Shown piece after piece: positions 22,790-31,801 of a stretch of 48,124 nucleotides of DNA. The notes under the pieces were generated by a model. It did not search any database. It was not told where the DNA came from and was given only the letters and a program-made list of their open reading frames with translations. A program made the position numbers and the translations under genes. How positions within the stretch are numbered: position 1 is the first letter of the stretch; every line of letters begins with the position of its first letter. Source of the DNA: Anaerolineae bacterium (GTDB lineage Bacteria > Chloroflexota > Anaerolineae > B4-G1 > DUEL01); the NCBI GenBank assembly GCA_025060135.1, contig JANXCY010000016.1:1-48124 (forward strand), read 5' to 3'.

Positions 22790-23662
22790 ATGGTGACCAT
22801 AGACGATTTCGCCAGTCCCGTTCGCCCCACCTGGTGTACCGGGTGCGGGAACTTTGCGATCTGGAACGCGGTGAAGCGAGCGCTGGCCCAGGTGGGTCTG
22901 GCGCCGCACCAGGTCATGCTGGTGAGCGGTATTGGCTGTGGGAGCAAACTCCCCGATTACACCCACGCCAACGGCTATATGACCCTGCATGGCCGGACCG
23001 TCCCTGTGGCGACGGGAGCCCGGCTGGCCAACCACGGCCTGCGGGTCCTCTGCACCCATGGCGACGGCGATGCCTATGCGGAGGGCCTGGGCCACATGCT
23101 TCACGCCGCCCGCCGCAACATCGGCCTGGTGGACATCATCCAGGATAACCGCATCTACGGCCTGACGAAGGGCCAGTACTCCCCTACCAGCGACCGGGGC
23201 CGGGTGAGCAAGACCTCCCCATGGGGCTCCTTTGAACTGCCGGTCAACCCGATTGCGCTGGCGCTGGCGGCGGGCGCGACCTTCGTCGCCCGCTCCTGGT
23301 CCGGCGACCTCGCGCACCTGACGGAGGTCATCGTCCGCGCGCTGGGCCACCGAGGCTACGCGCTCATTGATGTCTTCCAGCCCTGTGTTACCTTCAACCG
23401 GCAGAACTCCTACGACTACTACCGCCCTCGCGTCTACAAACTTCAGGACGACCCCAACTACGACGTTACCGACAAAATGGCGGCCTTTGCCAAGGCCCTG
23501 GAGTGGGGCGACCGTATCCCCATAGGCGTCTTCTACCAGGTGGAGGACCGGCCCGCGTACGAAGAGCAAGTCCCGGCGCTGCAGGCCGGCCCGCTGGCCC
23601 CCCGGCCCCTGGAGAAACTCCACCCGGAGCAGGTCCGACGGTTGCTGGAGGAGTTTGTATAG
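22790..23662 (+). CDS. korB: 2-oxoacid:ferredoxin oxidoreductase, beta (TPP-binding) subunit
   Basis: The 290-residue protein carries the thiamine diphosphate site and cluster cysteines. PTWCTGCGNFAIWNAVKRAL gives the first Cys pair, GIGCGSKLPDYTHANGYM the next segment, and CTHGDGDAYAEGLGHMLHAA the Mg-TPP motif (GDG). IIQDNRIYGLTKGQYSPTS and FQPCVTFN (fourth cysteine) follow. It begins 8 nt after GGAGG and 44 bases after korA, forming a two-gene complex. Substrate choice cannot be fixed from sequence, but KorAB architecture without separate gamma and delta genes is usual for 2-oxoglutarate enzymes. Confidence 0.93.
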   Translation: MVTIDDFASPVRPTWCTGCGNFAIWNAVKRALAQVGLAPHQVMLVSGIGCGSKLPDYTHANGYMTLHGRTVPVATGARLANHGLRVLCTHGDGDAYAEGLGHMLHAARRNIGLVDIIQDNRIYGLTKGQYSPTSDRGRVSKTSPWGSFELPVNPIALALAAGATFVARSWSGDLAHLTEVIVRALGHRGYALIDVFQPCVTFNRQNSYDYYRPRVYKLQDDPNYDVTDKMAAFAKALEWGDRIPIGVFYQVEDRPAYEEQVPALQAGPLAPRPLEKLHPEQVRRLLEEFV

Positions 23663-23677
23663 ACCGGCGGTTTCCCT

Positions 23678-25930
23678 ATGGACACAACGCGAGCCCTCTG
23701 GACCGACCGCCCTATTCAGACCCGCAGCGAGGATCGGCTGAATTTCGCCGATTACGCCGACATCCTGGCCGACATCATCCTCACCGCCGATACTCCCATC
23801 ACCCTGGGCATCTTTGGCCCATGGGGAAGTGGGAAGACCAGCCTGATGCGGCTGGTCGCCGAGCGGCTGGTCGGCCAGCGGACCCCCGGCCATCGCCGGG
23901 CCCGCATCGTCTGGTTTAACGCCTGGCAGTACGAGCGGGACGAGGCCGCCCTCTGGCGGTCTCTCCTCCTCCATGTCCTGGACGGCCTCCGGAGCGACGA
24001 CCTCTCCGCCACGGACGCCCGTCAGATAGAGGACTGGCGGATGCGCCTCTACGCCGACGTGGAACGGACCGAACTGGGCTCCCTGCAGGTAGATTGGCCC
24101 GCCGCCGGCCGCGCCGCCCTCAAACTGGGCCTCTCCTTCATCCCCGGCCCGGGGACGTTAGCCGAACTGGTCAAACTGGCCCAGGGCAACCTCTCGGTGG
24201 TGGAGGACCTGGTCAGGGCCTTCCGGCGGGAACGAGTGGAGGTCCACCGCCGCCGCCTCACCCTCCTGGAAGAATTCCAGGCGGGCTTTGCCCATCTGGT
24301 CCGGGAGTACATCTGGTCCCGCAACGGCCTGCTGGTGCTCTTCATAGATGACCTGGACCGCTGCCTCCCGGCCCGCGCAGTGGAAGTCCTGGAAACGATC
24401 AAACTCTACCTGGACGTGCCTGGATGCGCCTTTGTCATCGCGGCCGACCGGGAGATGATCGAGCGAGTAGTCCAGAGCCGCTACGGCGCGGACGCCGATG
24501 CCCCAATTCAGGGCCGGGACTACCTGGACAAACTGGTCCAGATTCCTTTCTATCTCCCCCCACTGGAGGAGGAGCAGATTCTTGCCTACATCGCCGACCA
24601 CGCGCCGGAAATAGATGAGACCTGCCGGGCCATTTTCGCCATCGGTCTGGAGCCGAACCCCCGGGTGGTCAAGCGGGCGCTGAACATCTTCCGCCTCCTC
24701 TCCGACCTGGCCCGGCGCCGGGAGGAAGCCGGTGTGATGGAGCCGGTCGTCCCCGCGCTCCTGGCCAAAATGGTAGTGGTCCAGACCCGCTACCGGGACC
24801 TCTACCGGGACCTCCAGGAATACCCCGTCCTCATCCAGGACCTGGAGACAGCGGCTCGGGAAGGAACGGAGGTCCGCCAGCCGGTGGCGCCTGTCCCTCC
24901 AGAGACGACCACGCTCCTGGAAAAGTACCTGCGCCACCGCGCCCTGTTGCGAATGCTGCGCCTCGGGCCGCCCTTTGCCCCCTTGAGCCGGGAGCAGATC
25001 GCCGCGTACATCTTCCTGGTCCGCACCACCGGCGCGGAGGGGGCCGAACCGCCGGCAGACCTGCCCTCCCGCCGCTGGGCAGACCTCCTCAGCAACGACC
25101 CGACCCGACTGAAGAGCGCAGTGGAGGCGATTCGGGAACAGGGCACCGCCGAATGGTACCGAGACGCACTGGTGCGGGTCCTGGAGCCCGGCTCTGGCGC
25201 CTCGGTTGCCGAGCGGCTCTCGGCCGCCGCTGCCCTGGGCTACCTGGGCGACCCCCGGAACCTGGACGAGATGGTGGAAATCCCTGGCGGCCCCTTCCTT
25301 TTCGGCGAAGAGCGGCGGTCCGTGATGACAATGGCCTTCCGGATCAGCCGCTATCCAGTAACCAACGCCCAGTACGCCCGCTTCCTGGCGGCCAACCCCC
25401 ACTATCCCGTCCCATATGTGGACGAAGAATGGGCCCGCCCCTACAACTGGGACCCCGTTACCCGGACCTATCCAGAGGGAAAAGCCAACCACCCGGTGGT
25501 GCTGGTGAGTTGGGAAGACGCCATGGCATACTGCGCCTGGGCAGGGGTTCGTCTCCCGACCGAGGAGGAGTGGGAACGGGCAGCCCGAGGGGAAGACGGA
25601 CGGGCCTATCCCTGGGGGCCATCCTTTGACCCCACCCGGGCCAACGTACGGGAAAGCGGCATCGGCGGCACCACACCGGTCGGCGCCTACCCGGAAGGAG
25701 CCAGCCCCTACGGGGTGCTGGACTGCGCCGGGAACGTCTGGGAGTGGACATCTACTCCCCACGACCGGGATGAGATGATCATCCGGGGCGGGGCCTGGAA
25801 CTTCTTCGCGGGGGACGCGCAGACGTTTGTCCGGGAGCGGGCCCGGCGGGACCACCGTTCGCACTGCGTGGGCTTCCGGGTCGCTGCCGGCCTGGCGGTG
25901 ATTCCGGCGGACGCGGAGGAGCACGGATAG
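23678..25930 (+). CDS. KAP-family P-loop NTPase fused to an FGE-sulfatase-like domain
   Basis: The 750-residue protein joins two domains. Residues 1 to about 370 are a KAP NTPase: Walker A GPWGSGKTS (47-55), the KAP segment IVWFNAWQYERDEAALWRSL, Walker B LLVLFIDDLDRC and the sensor region AFVIAADREMIERVV. A helical part (about 370-525) links to residues 530-750, a formylglycine-generating-enzyme-like fold: VEIPGGPFLFGEE, ISRYPVTNAQYARFL, HPVVLVSWEDAMAYCAWAGV, RLPTEEEWERAARG, CAGNVWEWT, IIRGGAWNF, CVGFRVA. The paired catalytic cysteines of true FGE are absent, so it likely binds rather than oxidises. Fusions of NTPases with this fold are expected in signalling or conflict systems; function here is unknown. 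It starts 15 bases after korB. Confidence 0.88.
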   Translation: MDTTRALWTDRPIQTRSEDRLNFADYADILADIILTADTPITLGIFGPWGSGKTSLMRLVAERLVGQRTPGHRRARIVWFNAWQYERDEAALWRSLLLHVLDGLRSDDLSATDARQIEDWRMRLYADVERTELGSLQVDWPAAGRAALKLGLSFIPGPGTLAELVKLAQGNLSVVEDLVRAFRRERVEVHRRRLTLLEEFQAGFAHLVREYIWSRNGLLVLFIDDLDRCLPARAVEVLETIKLYLDVPGCAFVIAADREMIERVVQSRYGADADAPIQGRDYLDKLVQIPFYLPPLEEEQILAYIADHAPEIDETCRAIFAIGLEPNPRVVKRALNIFRLLSDLARRREEAGVMEPVVPALLAKMVVVQTRYRDLYRDLQEYPVLIQDLETAAREGTEVRQPVAPVPPETTTLLEKYLRHRALLRMLRLGPPFAPLSREQIAAYIFLVRTTGAEGAEPPADLPSRRWADLLSNDPTRLKSAVEAIREQGTAEWYRDALVRVLEPGSGASVAERLSAAAALGYLGDPRNLDEMVEIPGGPFLFGEERRSVMTMAFRISRYPVTNAQYARFLAANPHYPVPYVDEEWARPYNWDPVTRTYPEGKANHPVVLVSWEDAMAYCAWAGVRLPTEEEWERAARGEDGRAYPWGPSFDPTRANVRESGIGGTTPVGAYPEGASPYGVLDCAGNVWEWTSTPHDRDEMIIRGGAWNFFAGDAQTFVRERARRDHRSHCVGFRVAAGLAVIPADAEEHG

Positions 25931-26330
25931 TTTAACTACCGTCCGACACACGATGTGGACGCCTGGTGGACAGCGAAAGCCTCATCAGAGGACCATGAAC
26001 GAATCATCCAGATTTTAGAGGCGGCCCTCCGGCCCTTACGGCGATGTCCGAATCTGTGCCCGGGGAGACATAGCCAGCGTGGAACTGATGCGGGAAGGAA
26101 GAGTTCTCTTCACCTTCCAGGTGGCCAAACGGACAGCCCAGTTGGAGCCCTCCCGGCCTGCTCGGTGGATAGATGTCCTTTTGGATCCGATTTCCGCCCC
26201 TCCGCCACGGGCCGCGTCTGCCCGATTGCGCCAGTGGTTCACAACCGCTCCTGGCATGGCTTGCCGCCCCTCCCCTATCTGGGCCAACCGCTGGTTTATA
26301 TCCGGGATGACCCCAATCTGGCATATGGAT
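25931..26330 (+). pseudogene. Degenerate gene of unknown family
   Basis: Three frames each hold a protein-like piece but none is complete. First comes THDVDAWWTAKASSEDHERI with IIQILEAALRP. One frame over is GDVRICARGDIASVELMREG then RVLFTFQVAKRTAQLEPSRP. Back in the first frame, near the end, is LPPLPYLGQPLVYIRDDPNL. Read in order they suggest a protein of about 130 residues broken by two frameshifts. I do not recognise the family. It could also be chance coding in GC-rich DNA, although the pieces keep natural codon patterns. Confidence 0.35.
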
Positions 26331-26370
26331 AACAGTAGCTCCGTCCGTTTTGACTTCCCGAAAGGAGATT

Positions 26371-27816
26371 ATGACCGAGAAACCCTTTCTCCACCGACTG
26401 CGCGCCGCGCAGGAGCGCCGCCGGTCCTGGCTCTGTGTGGGCCTGGACCCGGTTCTGGAACAACTGCCGGAGGTGGCCCAGCGGGCCGATGACCCGCTGG
26501 CCTACTTCGGGCAGGCTATCGTAGAGGCCACGGCCGACCTGACCTGCGCCTACAAGCCCAACCTGGCCTTCTGGCTGGCCTACGGGACAGCAGGCCTACG
26601 GGCTCTCCAGTCCGTCCTGGAAGCGGTCCCGGAGGACGTCCCGGTCATCCTGGACGGCAAATTCGGCGACATCGGCCACACCGCCGCCGCCTACGCCCGC
26701 TTCGCCTTTGACGTCCTGCGCGCCGACGCGGTTACCGTCAACCCATACCTGGGGCTGGACGGTGTCCGCCCGTTCCTGGAGCGGGCCGATCGGGGCACCT
26801 TCCTGCTGGCCCGGACCTCCAACCCTTCCGCGCCGGACCTACAGGACCGGACGGCAGGCGGGGAGCCCCTTTATCTGGCCGTTGCCCGACTGGCGCAGGA
26901 GTGGGACAGAGCCCTCCCCGGCACCTGCGGCCTGGTGGTGGGCGCGACCTATCCGGAAGAACTGGCCCGCCTGCGGGCCGCCGTCCCCGACCTCCCCTTC
27001 CTCATCCCTGGCCTGGGCGCGCAGGGCGGCGACCTGGAGGCAGCGGCCCGCTACGGCCCGGCTGGGGCGGTCGGCCCAGTGGTCAATGTCTCCCGCGCCG
27101 TCCTCTATGCTTCCAGCGGCCCCGATTTCGCCGACGCCGCCCGCGCGGCAGCGCTCCGGTGGGTGGAATCCCTGCAAGAGGCGGCCACTGGGGCTCCGCC
27201 ATCGGTTCCCCAGGAGGAAGCGTTGGCCCGCCTGGCACTGGCGCTCTTTGACGCCGGATGTGTCCAGTTCGGCACCTTCACCCTCAAATCGGGCCTGACC
27301 TCTCCCATCTACATTGACCTGCGCCTCCTGGCCAGCTACCCGGCTCTCCTGGGAGACGTGGCGCGGGCCATGGCCAGTATCGCTCGCCATCTTTCCTTTG
27401 ACCGAATCGCTGCCGTTCCCTACGCCGGAATTCCCATCGGCACTGCGCTGGCACTGGAGATGGGCTGTCCCCTCATCTACCCCCGTCGAGAAGTCAAAGA
27501 ACATGGCACCCGGCGGGCCATTGAAGGGGCCTTCACGCCCGGCGAGACCGTTCTCTTGGTGGATGACCTGATCACCCGGGGAGATAGCAAACTGGAGGCC
27601 GCTGCCCCTCTGCAAGAAGCCGGACTGGTGGTGCGGGACGTGCTGGTACTGATTGACCGAGAACAGGGCGGGGCAGAAGACCTGGCCCAGCATGGCCTGC
27701 GGCTTCACGCCGTCCTTCCGCTGACCCGCATGCTGGCAATCCTGCGGGATGCTGGACGCATCTCCCTGGCCCAGTACAGTGAAGTGCTGACCTATCTGCG
27801 AGGAAATAGCGCCTGA
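26371..27816 (+). CDS. Bifunctional orotidine 5'-phosphate decarboxylase / orotate phosphoribosyltransferase (PyrF-PyrE fusion)
   Basis: The 481-residue protein carries out the last two steps of UMP synthesis. The N-terminal 265 residues are a PyrF type 2 decarboxylase: LCVGLDPVLEQLPE, CAYKPNLAFW, the catalytic DGKFGDIGHTAAAYA, VNPYLGLDGVRPFLERAD and LIPGLGAQGGD. From about residue 280 follows PyrE: ALFDAGCVQFGTFTLKSGLT, SPIYIDLRLLASYP, AVPYAGIPIGTALAL and the PRPP loop VLLVDDLITRGDSK. The order is the reverse of the animal UMP synthase. The ATG follows AAAGGAGA at a good distance. Substrate channelling is possible, since orotidine phosphate made by the C-terminal half is used by the N-terminal half. 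Confidence 0.95.
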   Translation: MTEKPFLHRLRAAQERRRSWLCVGLDPVLEQLPEVAQRADDPLAYFGQAIVEATADLTCAYKPNLAFWLAYGTAGLRALQSVLEAVPEDVPVILDGKFGDIGHTAAAYARFAFDVLRADAVTVNPYLGLDGVRPFLERADRGTFLLARTSNPSAPDLQDRTAGGEPLYLAVARLAQEWDRALPGTCGLVVGATYPEELARLRAAVPDLPFLIPGLGAQGGDLEAAARYGPAGAVGPVVNVSRAVLYASSGPDFADAARAAALRWVESLQEAATGAPPSVPQEEALARLALALFDAGCVQFGTFTLKSGLTSPIYIDLRLLASYPALLGDVARAMASIARHLSFDRIAAVPYAGIPIGTALALEMGCPLIYPRREVKEHGTRRAIEGAFTPGETVLLVDDLITRGDSKLEAAAPLQEAGLVVRDVLVLIDREQGGAEDLAQHGLRLHAVLPLTRMLAILRDAGRISLAQYSEVLTYLRGNSA

Positions 27817-27858
27817 TCCCCGGATAGGATAAGGGAACACCCAAACGTTTCGCGGTCA

Positions 27859-28836
27859 GTGGTCGTGCGTCCTCTGCTGGCTACCCTCATCCTGGTTTTC
27901 GGGTTGACCGGCTGCCAATCGGTTCCATCTTCTTCACCGCCGGCCTCCCGAAGCGGAACACTGATCATCTTCCATGCCGGAAGTCTGGCAGAGCCGATAC
28001 GGGCCCTCACCACGGCTTTCCAGTCCCATTACCCCGGCGTTACTTTTGCGGCGGAGGCGTCCGGTAGCAACGAGGCCGCCCGCAAAATCCGCGAACTGGG
28101 ACGGGAAGCCGACCTGGTGATACTGGCAGACTATCGGGTGATTGACCTGTGGCTCATTCCCGACTTTGCCGACTGGAACATCCGTTTTGCCCGTAACGAG
28201 ATGGTGCTGGCCTATACCGACCGTTCCCGCTACGCGGCGGAAATCCATGCGGGTAATTGGTACACCATCCTTGGCCGAGATGGCGTCATCTGCGGCCGCG
28301 CCGACCCCGATACGGACCCCTGCGGCTACCGCACGCTGATGGTCTGGCAACTGGCGGAAGCGCACTACGGGATCCCCGACCTGTACCGCACATTGGAAGC
28401 GCACTGCCCAACTACATACACACGGCCCAAATCGGTGGAATTGATCGCACTCCTGCAGTCCGGTGATGTGGACTACGCGTTTATGTACCGTTCGGTCGCG
28501 CTGCAACACGGCCTCCGGTGGGTGGAGTTGCCACCGGAAATCAACCTGGGGAACCCAGCGTATGCCGACTTTTATGGGAGAGCGCGCGTGGCCATTGCCG
28601 GTACAGCGCCGGGCACGACCCTCACCATGACGGGCGAGCCCATCGTCTATGGCGTGACGGTTCCCAAAAACGCCCCCCGTCCCGACCTGGCGCTGGAGTT
28701 TGTCCGGTTCCTCATCAGCCCAGAGGGACAGGCCATCATGGCGCGGATGGGCCAGCCGCCGGTTGTGCCGCCCGTCGCCGGGGACCGAGATGCGCTTCCT
28801 CTCGTCCTTCAGCCCCTGGTAACGGAGGAACCCTGA
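27859..28836 (+). CDS. wtpA: Tungstate/molybdate ABC transporter substrate-binding lipoprotein (WtpA-like)
   Basis: The 325-residue protein starts with a lipoprotein signal: a hydrophobic stretch ending in the lipobox LTGC (Cys19), so it is anchored outside the membrane. The mature part has the WtpA/ModA oxyanion-binding pattern: IIFHAGSLAEPIRALTTAFQ, AEASGSNEAARKIRELGREA, DLVILADYRVIDLWL, DYAFMYRSVALQHGL and the C-terminal FVRFLISPEGQAIM. These features are nearer WtpA than classical ModA. The metal preference (tungstate or molybdate) is not readable. It starts at GTG and its stop overlaps the permease start (TGATG). Confidence 0.88.
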   Translation: MVVRPLLATLILVFGLTGCQSVPSSSPPASRSGTLIIFHAGSLAEPIRALTTAFQSHYPGVTFAAEASGSNEAARKIRELGREADLVILADYRVIDLWLIPDFADWNIRFARNEMVLAYTDRSRYAAEIHAGNWYTILGRDGVICGRADPDTDPCGYRTLMVWQLAEAHYGIPDLYRTLEAHCPTTYTRPKSVELIALLQSGDVDYAFMYRSVALQHGLRWVELPPEINLGNPAYADFYGRARVAIAGTAPGTTLTMTGEPIVYGVTVPKNAPRPDLALEFVRFLISPEGQAIMARMGQPPVVPPVAGDRDALPLVLQPLVTEEP

Positions 28837-29627
28837 TGAGCGTCCTTTTCGCCAACCGGCTGACTGTTCTCTTCTCCGCCCTCGGAATGCTGCTGGTTCT
28901 GTTCGTCGCCGTTCCGCTGGCCCGGACGATTACTGCCTCCAGCCCATCACTTCTCTGGCAGACTCTGTTGGATCCAGAAGTGCGCGGGGCGATCTCCCTG
29001 ACGCTCTACGCCTCCTTCATCGCCACTTTACTGGCTTTGATCTGCGGTGTTCCCCTGGCCTACTTGCTGGCTCGCGTGGATTTCCCGGGCAAGGGGGTGG
29101 TAGAAGGAATCATAGATGTACCGGTCGTTGTCCCTCACTCCGCCGCAGGTATCGCGCTGCTGATGGTCTTTGGTCGACAGGCTCCGCTGGGTCAGGTATT
29201 CGGTCTTCTGGGCCTGCGGTTCGTTTCCGCAGTGCCAGGCATCGTGGTGGCCATGCTCTTTGTTAGCCTTTCATTCCTGGTCAACGCGGCTCGGGAGGGC
29301 TTTGAAGCGGTAGACCCCCGCCTGGAACGGGTGGCCCGGACACTGGGAGCATCTCCCTGGGAGACCTTCTGGCGCGTCTCCTTTCCCCTGGCCTGGCGTA
29401 GTATCCTGTCCGGGGCCCTGATGATGTGGGCCCGTGGCCTGAGCGAGTTCGGTGCCGTTGTCATCCTGGCCTACCATCCGATGGTTGCACCGGTTCTCCT
29501 CTACGAGCGCTTTGAGTCCTTCGGACTGGCCTATGCCCAGCCGGTGGCAGCGTTGATGATTCTCATCTGTCTGGTAACCTTCGCCGTATTGCGGGGGACC
29601 ACCCGGAAGAGCCGAAGAGCGCGATGA
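28836..29627 (+). CDS. wtpB: Tungstate/molybdate ABC transporter permease (WtpB/ModB-like)
   Basis: The 263-residue membrane protein has about six spans, starting LTVLFSALGMLLVLFVAVPL. It shows the permease coupling loop (EGFEAVDPRLERVARTLGAS) that contacts the ATPase. Its DVPVVVPHSAAGIALL segment is typical for molybdate and tungstate permeases. Start ATG overlaps the stop of the binding-protein gene and has GGAGG 8 nt before it. Its own stop overlaps the ATPase start (ATGA). The tight overlaps show that the three genes form one translationally coupled unit. Confidence 0.9.
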   Translation: MSVLFANRLTVLFSALGMLLVLFVAVPLARTITASSPSLLWQTLLDPEVRGAISLTLYASFIATLLALICGVPLAYLLARVDFPGKGVVEGIIDVPVVVPHSAAGIALLMVFGRQAPLGQVFGLLGLRFVSAVPGIVVAMLFVSLSFLVNAAREGFEAVDPRLERVARTLGASPWETFWRVSFPLAWRSILSGALMMWARGLSEFGAVVILAYHPMVAPVLLYERFESFGLAYAQPVAALMILICLVTFAVLRGTTRKSRRAR

Positions 29628-30712
29628 GCCTGCGGGTAACGGATTTGTGGCTGGACCTGGGAGCATTCCACCTGCGGGGCATCCACCTGGAAATAGCGCC
29701 CGGGGAGTATTTCGTCATTCTGGGCCCCACCGGCGCCGGCAAGACCGTGCTCTTGGAAACCCTCGCAGGCCTTCATTTCCCCCGAAGAGGACAGATTTCC
29801 CTGCACGGTGAGGACATCACCCGGTTTCCACCGGAGCGTCGCTCCATCGGATTTGTGTACCAGGACTACGCGCTCTTTCCGCACCTGAGTGTGGAAGAGA
29901 ACATCGCTTTTGGTCTATGGCTACGGAGAATGGGCCGGAAGGCCGTCTCGGAGCGAGTGGAGGCAATCAGCCGACGCCTTTCCATCCACCATCTGCTCCC
30001 GCGGAAACCAGAGACGCTGAGCGGGGGCGAGGCCCAGCGGGTAGCGCTGGCCCGCGCGCTGGCCATAGAGCCTTCCCTGCTCCTGCTGGATGAACCCCTG
30101 AGCGCACTGGACCCTGGGACCCGGGAAGGGCTACAACAGGAACTGGTCCGGTTGCACCGGGAACTGGGCACCACCACCATCCACGTTACCCACGACTTTG
30201 AGGAAGCCGTTGCACTGGCCGATCGCATCGCAGTGATGCATCAAGGGCAAATCGTCCAGATTGGCCCTCCAGAGGAAATATTCCGGAAGCCCGACTCCGA
30301 ATGGGTGGCCCGTTTTGTGGGGATGAGAAACATCTTCCGGGGTGAACTCCGCCCTGGCGACGGCAATTATCAGTGGCTGGTTCTGGAAGGCACCGAGCAA
30401 CCAGAGGTGCGAATGGCTGTCCTGACCGACCGTTTCGGTCCGGTCCACGCTTCCATCCGTCCCGAGGACATTGTCCTCTCCCAGGAACCGCTCCGTTCCA
30501 GCATGCGCAATTCCTTTCGGGGGCGCGTGGTGAGCATCCTGGACCGGGGAACCCTCATCTATGTAACGGTACGCGTCCCGCCGGATAGGACTTTATTGAA
30601 AGCCACAGACTTCACCTGCGCCATCACGCGCCCCTCACTGGAGGAGATGAATCTCAAGGAAGGAATGGAGGTATGGATCGCCTTTAAAGCCTCTGCTGTC
30701 CATGTCTTCTAA
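29624..30712 (+). CDS. wtpC: Tungstate/molybdate ABC transporter ATP-binding protein (WtpC/ModC-like)
   Basis: The 362-residue ATPase has Walker A GPTGAGKT, the Q-loop VYQDYALFPHLSVEEN, signature LSGGEAQRVALARAL, Walker B LLLLDEPLSALD and the switch VTHDFEEAVAL. The C-terminal 120 residues form a TOBE-type regulatory domain (RNIFRGELRPGD, SIRPEDIVLSQEPL, RNSFRGRVVSIL), which in ModC and WtpC relatives can bind the oxyanion and inhibit transport. It overlaps the permease stop. Import of W or Mo would serve the molybdopterin pathway represented by moaA at 4.7-5.7 kb. Confidence 0.9.
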   Translation: MSLRVTDLWLDLGAFHLRGIHLEIAPGEYFVILGPTGAGKTVLLETLAGLHFPRRGQISLHGEDITRFPPERRSIGFVYQDYALFPHLSVEENIAFGLWLRRMGRKAVSERVEAISRRLSIHHLLPRKPETLSGGEAQRVALARALAIEPSLLLLDEPLSALDPGTREGLQQELVRLHRELGTTTIHVTHDFEEAVALADRIAVMHQGQIVQIGPPEEIFRKPDSEWVARFVGMRNIFRGELRPGDGNYQWLVLEGTEQPEVRMAVLTDRFGPVHASIRPEDIVLSQEPLRSSMRNSFRGRVVSILDRGTLIYVTVRVPPDRTLLKATDFTCAITRPSLEEMNLKEGMEVWIAFKASAVHVF

Positions 30713-30854
30713 GCCCATAGCCGAATCCACTGCCAAAAGCCTATTCGCGTACATACAGGCTGTTCACCTGTCCTGAATGAAAAGGCCCGGTGGATCGCGG
30801 CGCGGCCGTCGCGAACAACCTCTTCACCACGAACCCGAACGACGAAGGAGGATA

Positions 30855-31790
30855 ATGAGCCAACATCCTGGACCCAACTGGCGCCGATATGCTTCTGTTT
30901 TTCTCTCTGGATGGTTGATGGGAACGGCGGATGTGATTCCGGGTGTTTCGGGAGGCACCGTTGCCTTCATCCTGGGTATTTACGAGGAACTCATTGATGC
31001 TATCCGCTCGGTGGTTCCCTTTCTTCGCCGACTGGTCTCCCTGCGCTGGCGGGAGGCTGTGAAGGGATTCCCCTGGCTTTTCCTGCTGGCACTGGGAGCC
31101 GGAATCGGCACAGCGGTGCTGAGTATGGCCCGATTTCTGCACTGGGCGCTGGAAACCTATCCGACCTATGTGTATGCCCTCTTTTTCGGGCTGATCGTCG
31201 CTTCGGTTTACGTGGTTCGCACCCGGGTCCAAACGTGGAAACCCCACCTGTTGCTGGTGACCCTTCTCTTCACCGCTGGCACCTACCTGTTGATGGGATT
31301 AAGACCAGCCCAAACCCCTGAAGCCCTCTGGTTTATCTTTCTGAGCGGGATGCTGGCAATTTGTGCGATGATTTTACCCGGCATCTCGGGAGCGTTCATC
31401 CTGGTACTGTTGGGCAAATACCAGTATCTCCTAGGCGCGCTCATTCACCTGGACCTGGACACCATCCTGGTCTTCATCGCGGGTGCGGCGATAGGCATTG
31501 TCTCCTTTGCCAACGTCCTGCGCTGGCTGTTAAACCACTATCACGATCTGACCGTCGCCGCACTGATCGGATTTATGCTGGGTGCCCTGCGGGAACTGTG
31601 GCCCTGGAAGCGGGCCAGGCTGGTGGACCATATTCCCGTGGAACCGGTGGATACCCTGCCCGCTGCGTTGACCAGTGAGACAGCTTTCGCGTTGGGGCTG
31701 ATGGGACTGGGATTTGGGATAGTTATCGTCATTGAAAGACTGGCCGAACGCCGGAGGAGGCCCCCGGCGTCCCCGCCTGCCCGAAGATAG
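30855..31790 (+). CDS. DUF368-family membrane protein (PopT-like undecaprenyl phosphate translocase)
   Basis: The 311-residue protein has about eight spans and the two DUF368 hallmark loops: MGTADVIPGVSGGTVAFILG near the N-terminus and ICAMILPGISGAFILVLLGK in the middle, an internal duplication. Family members (PopT) are reported to return undecaprenyl phosphate from the outer to the inner leaflet for cell-wall and glycan synthesis. The ATG follows AAGGAGG closely; a longer frame upstream lacks a site. UppP, which makes the same lipid phosphate outside, is 6 kb downstream. The gene is followed 11 bases later by uvsE. Confidence 0.88.
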   Translation: MSQHPGPNWRRYASVFLSGWLMGTADVIPGVSGGTVAFILGIYEELIDAIRSVVPFLRRLVSLRWREAVKGFPWLFLLALGAGIGTAVLSMARFLHWALETYPTYVYALFFGLIVASVYVVRTRVQTWKPHLLLVTLLFTAGTYLLMGLRPAQTPEALWFIFLSGMLAICAMILPGISGAFILVLLGKYQYLLGALIHLDLDTILVFIAGAAIGIVSFANVLRWLLNHYHDLTVAALIGFMLGALRELWPWKRARLVDHIPVEPVDTLPAALTSETAFALGLMGLGFGIVIVIERLAERRRRPPASPPARR

Positions 31791-31801
31791 GAAAAGGGGC
31801 A

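Noticed and set aside
24158-25951. A 597-codon open frame antisense to the KAP-FGE gene
   Set aside because: GC-rich coding DNA often leaves long antisense frames. The translation has no motif and is rich in Gly, Arg, Val and Pro, while the sense strand has complete domains.
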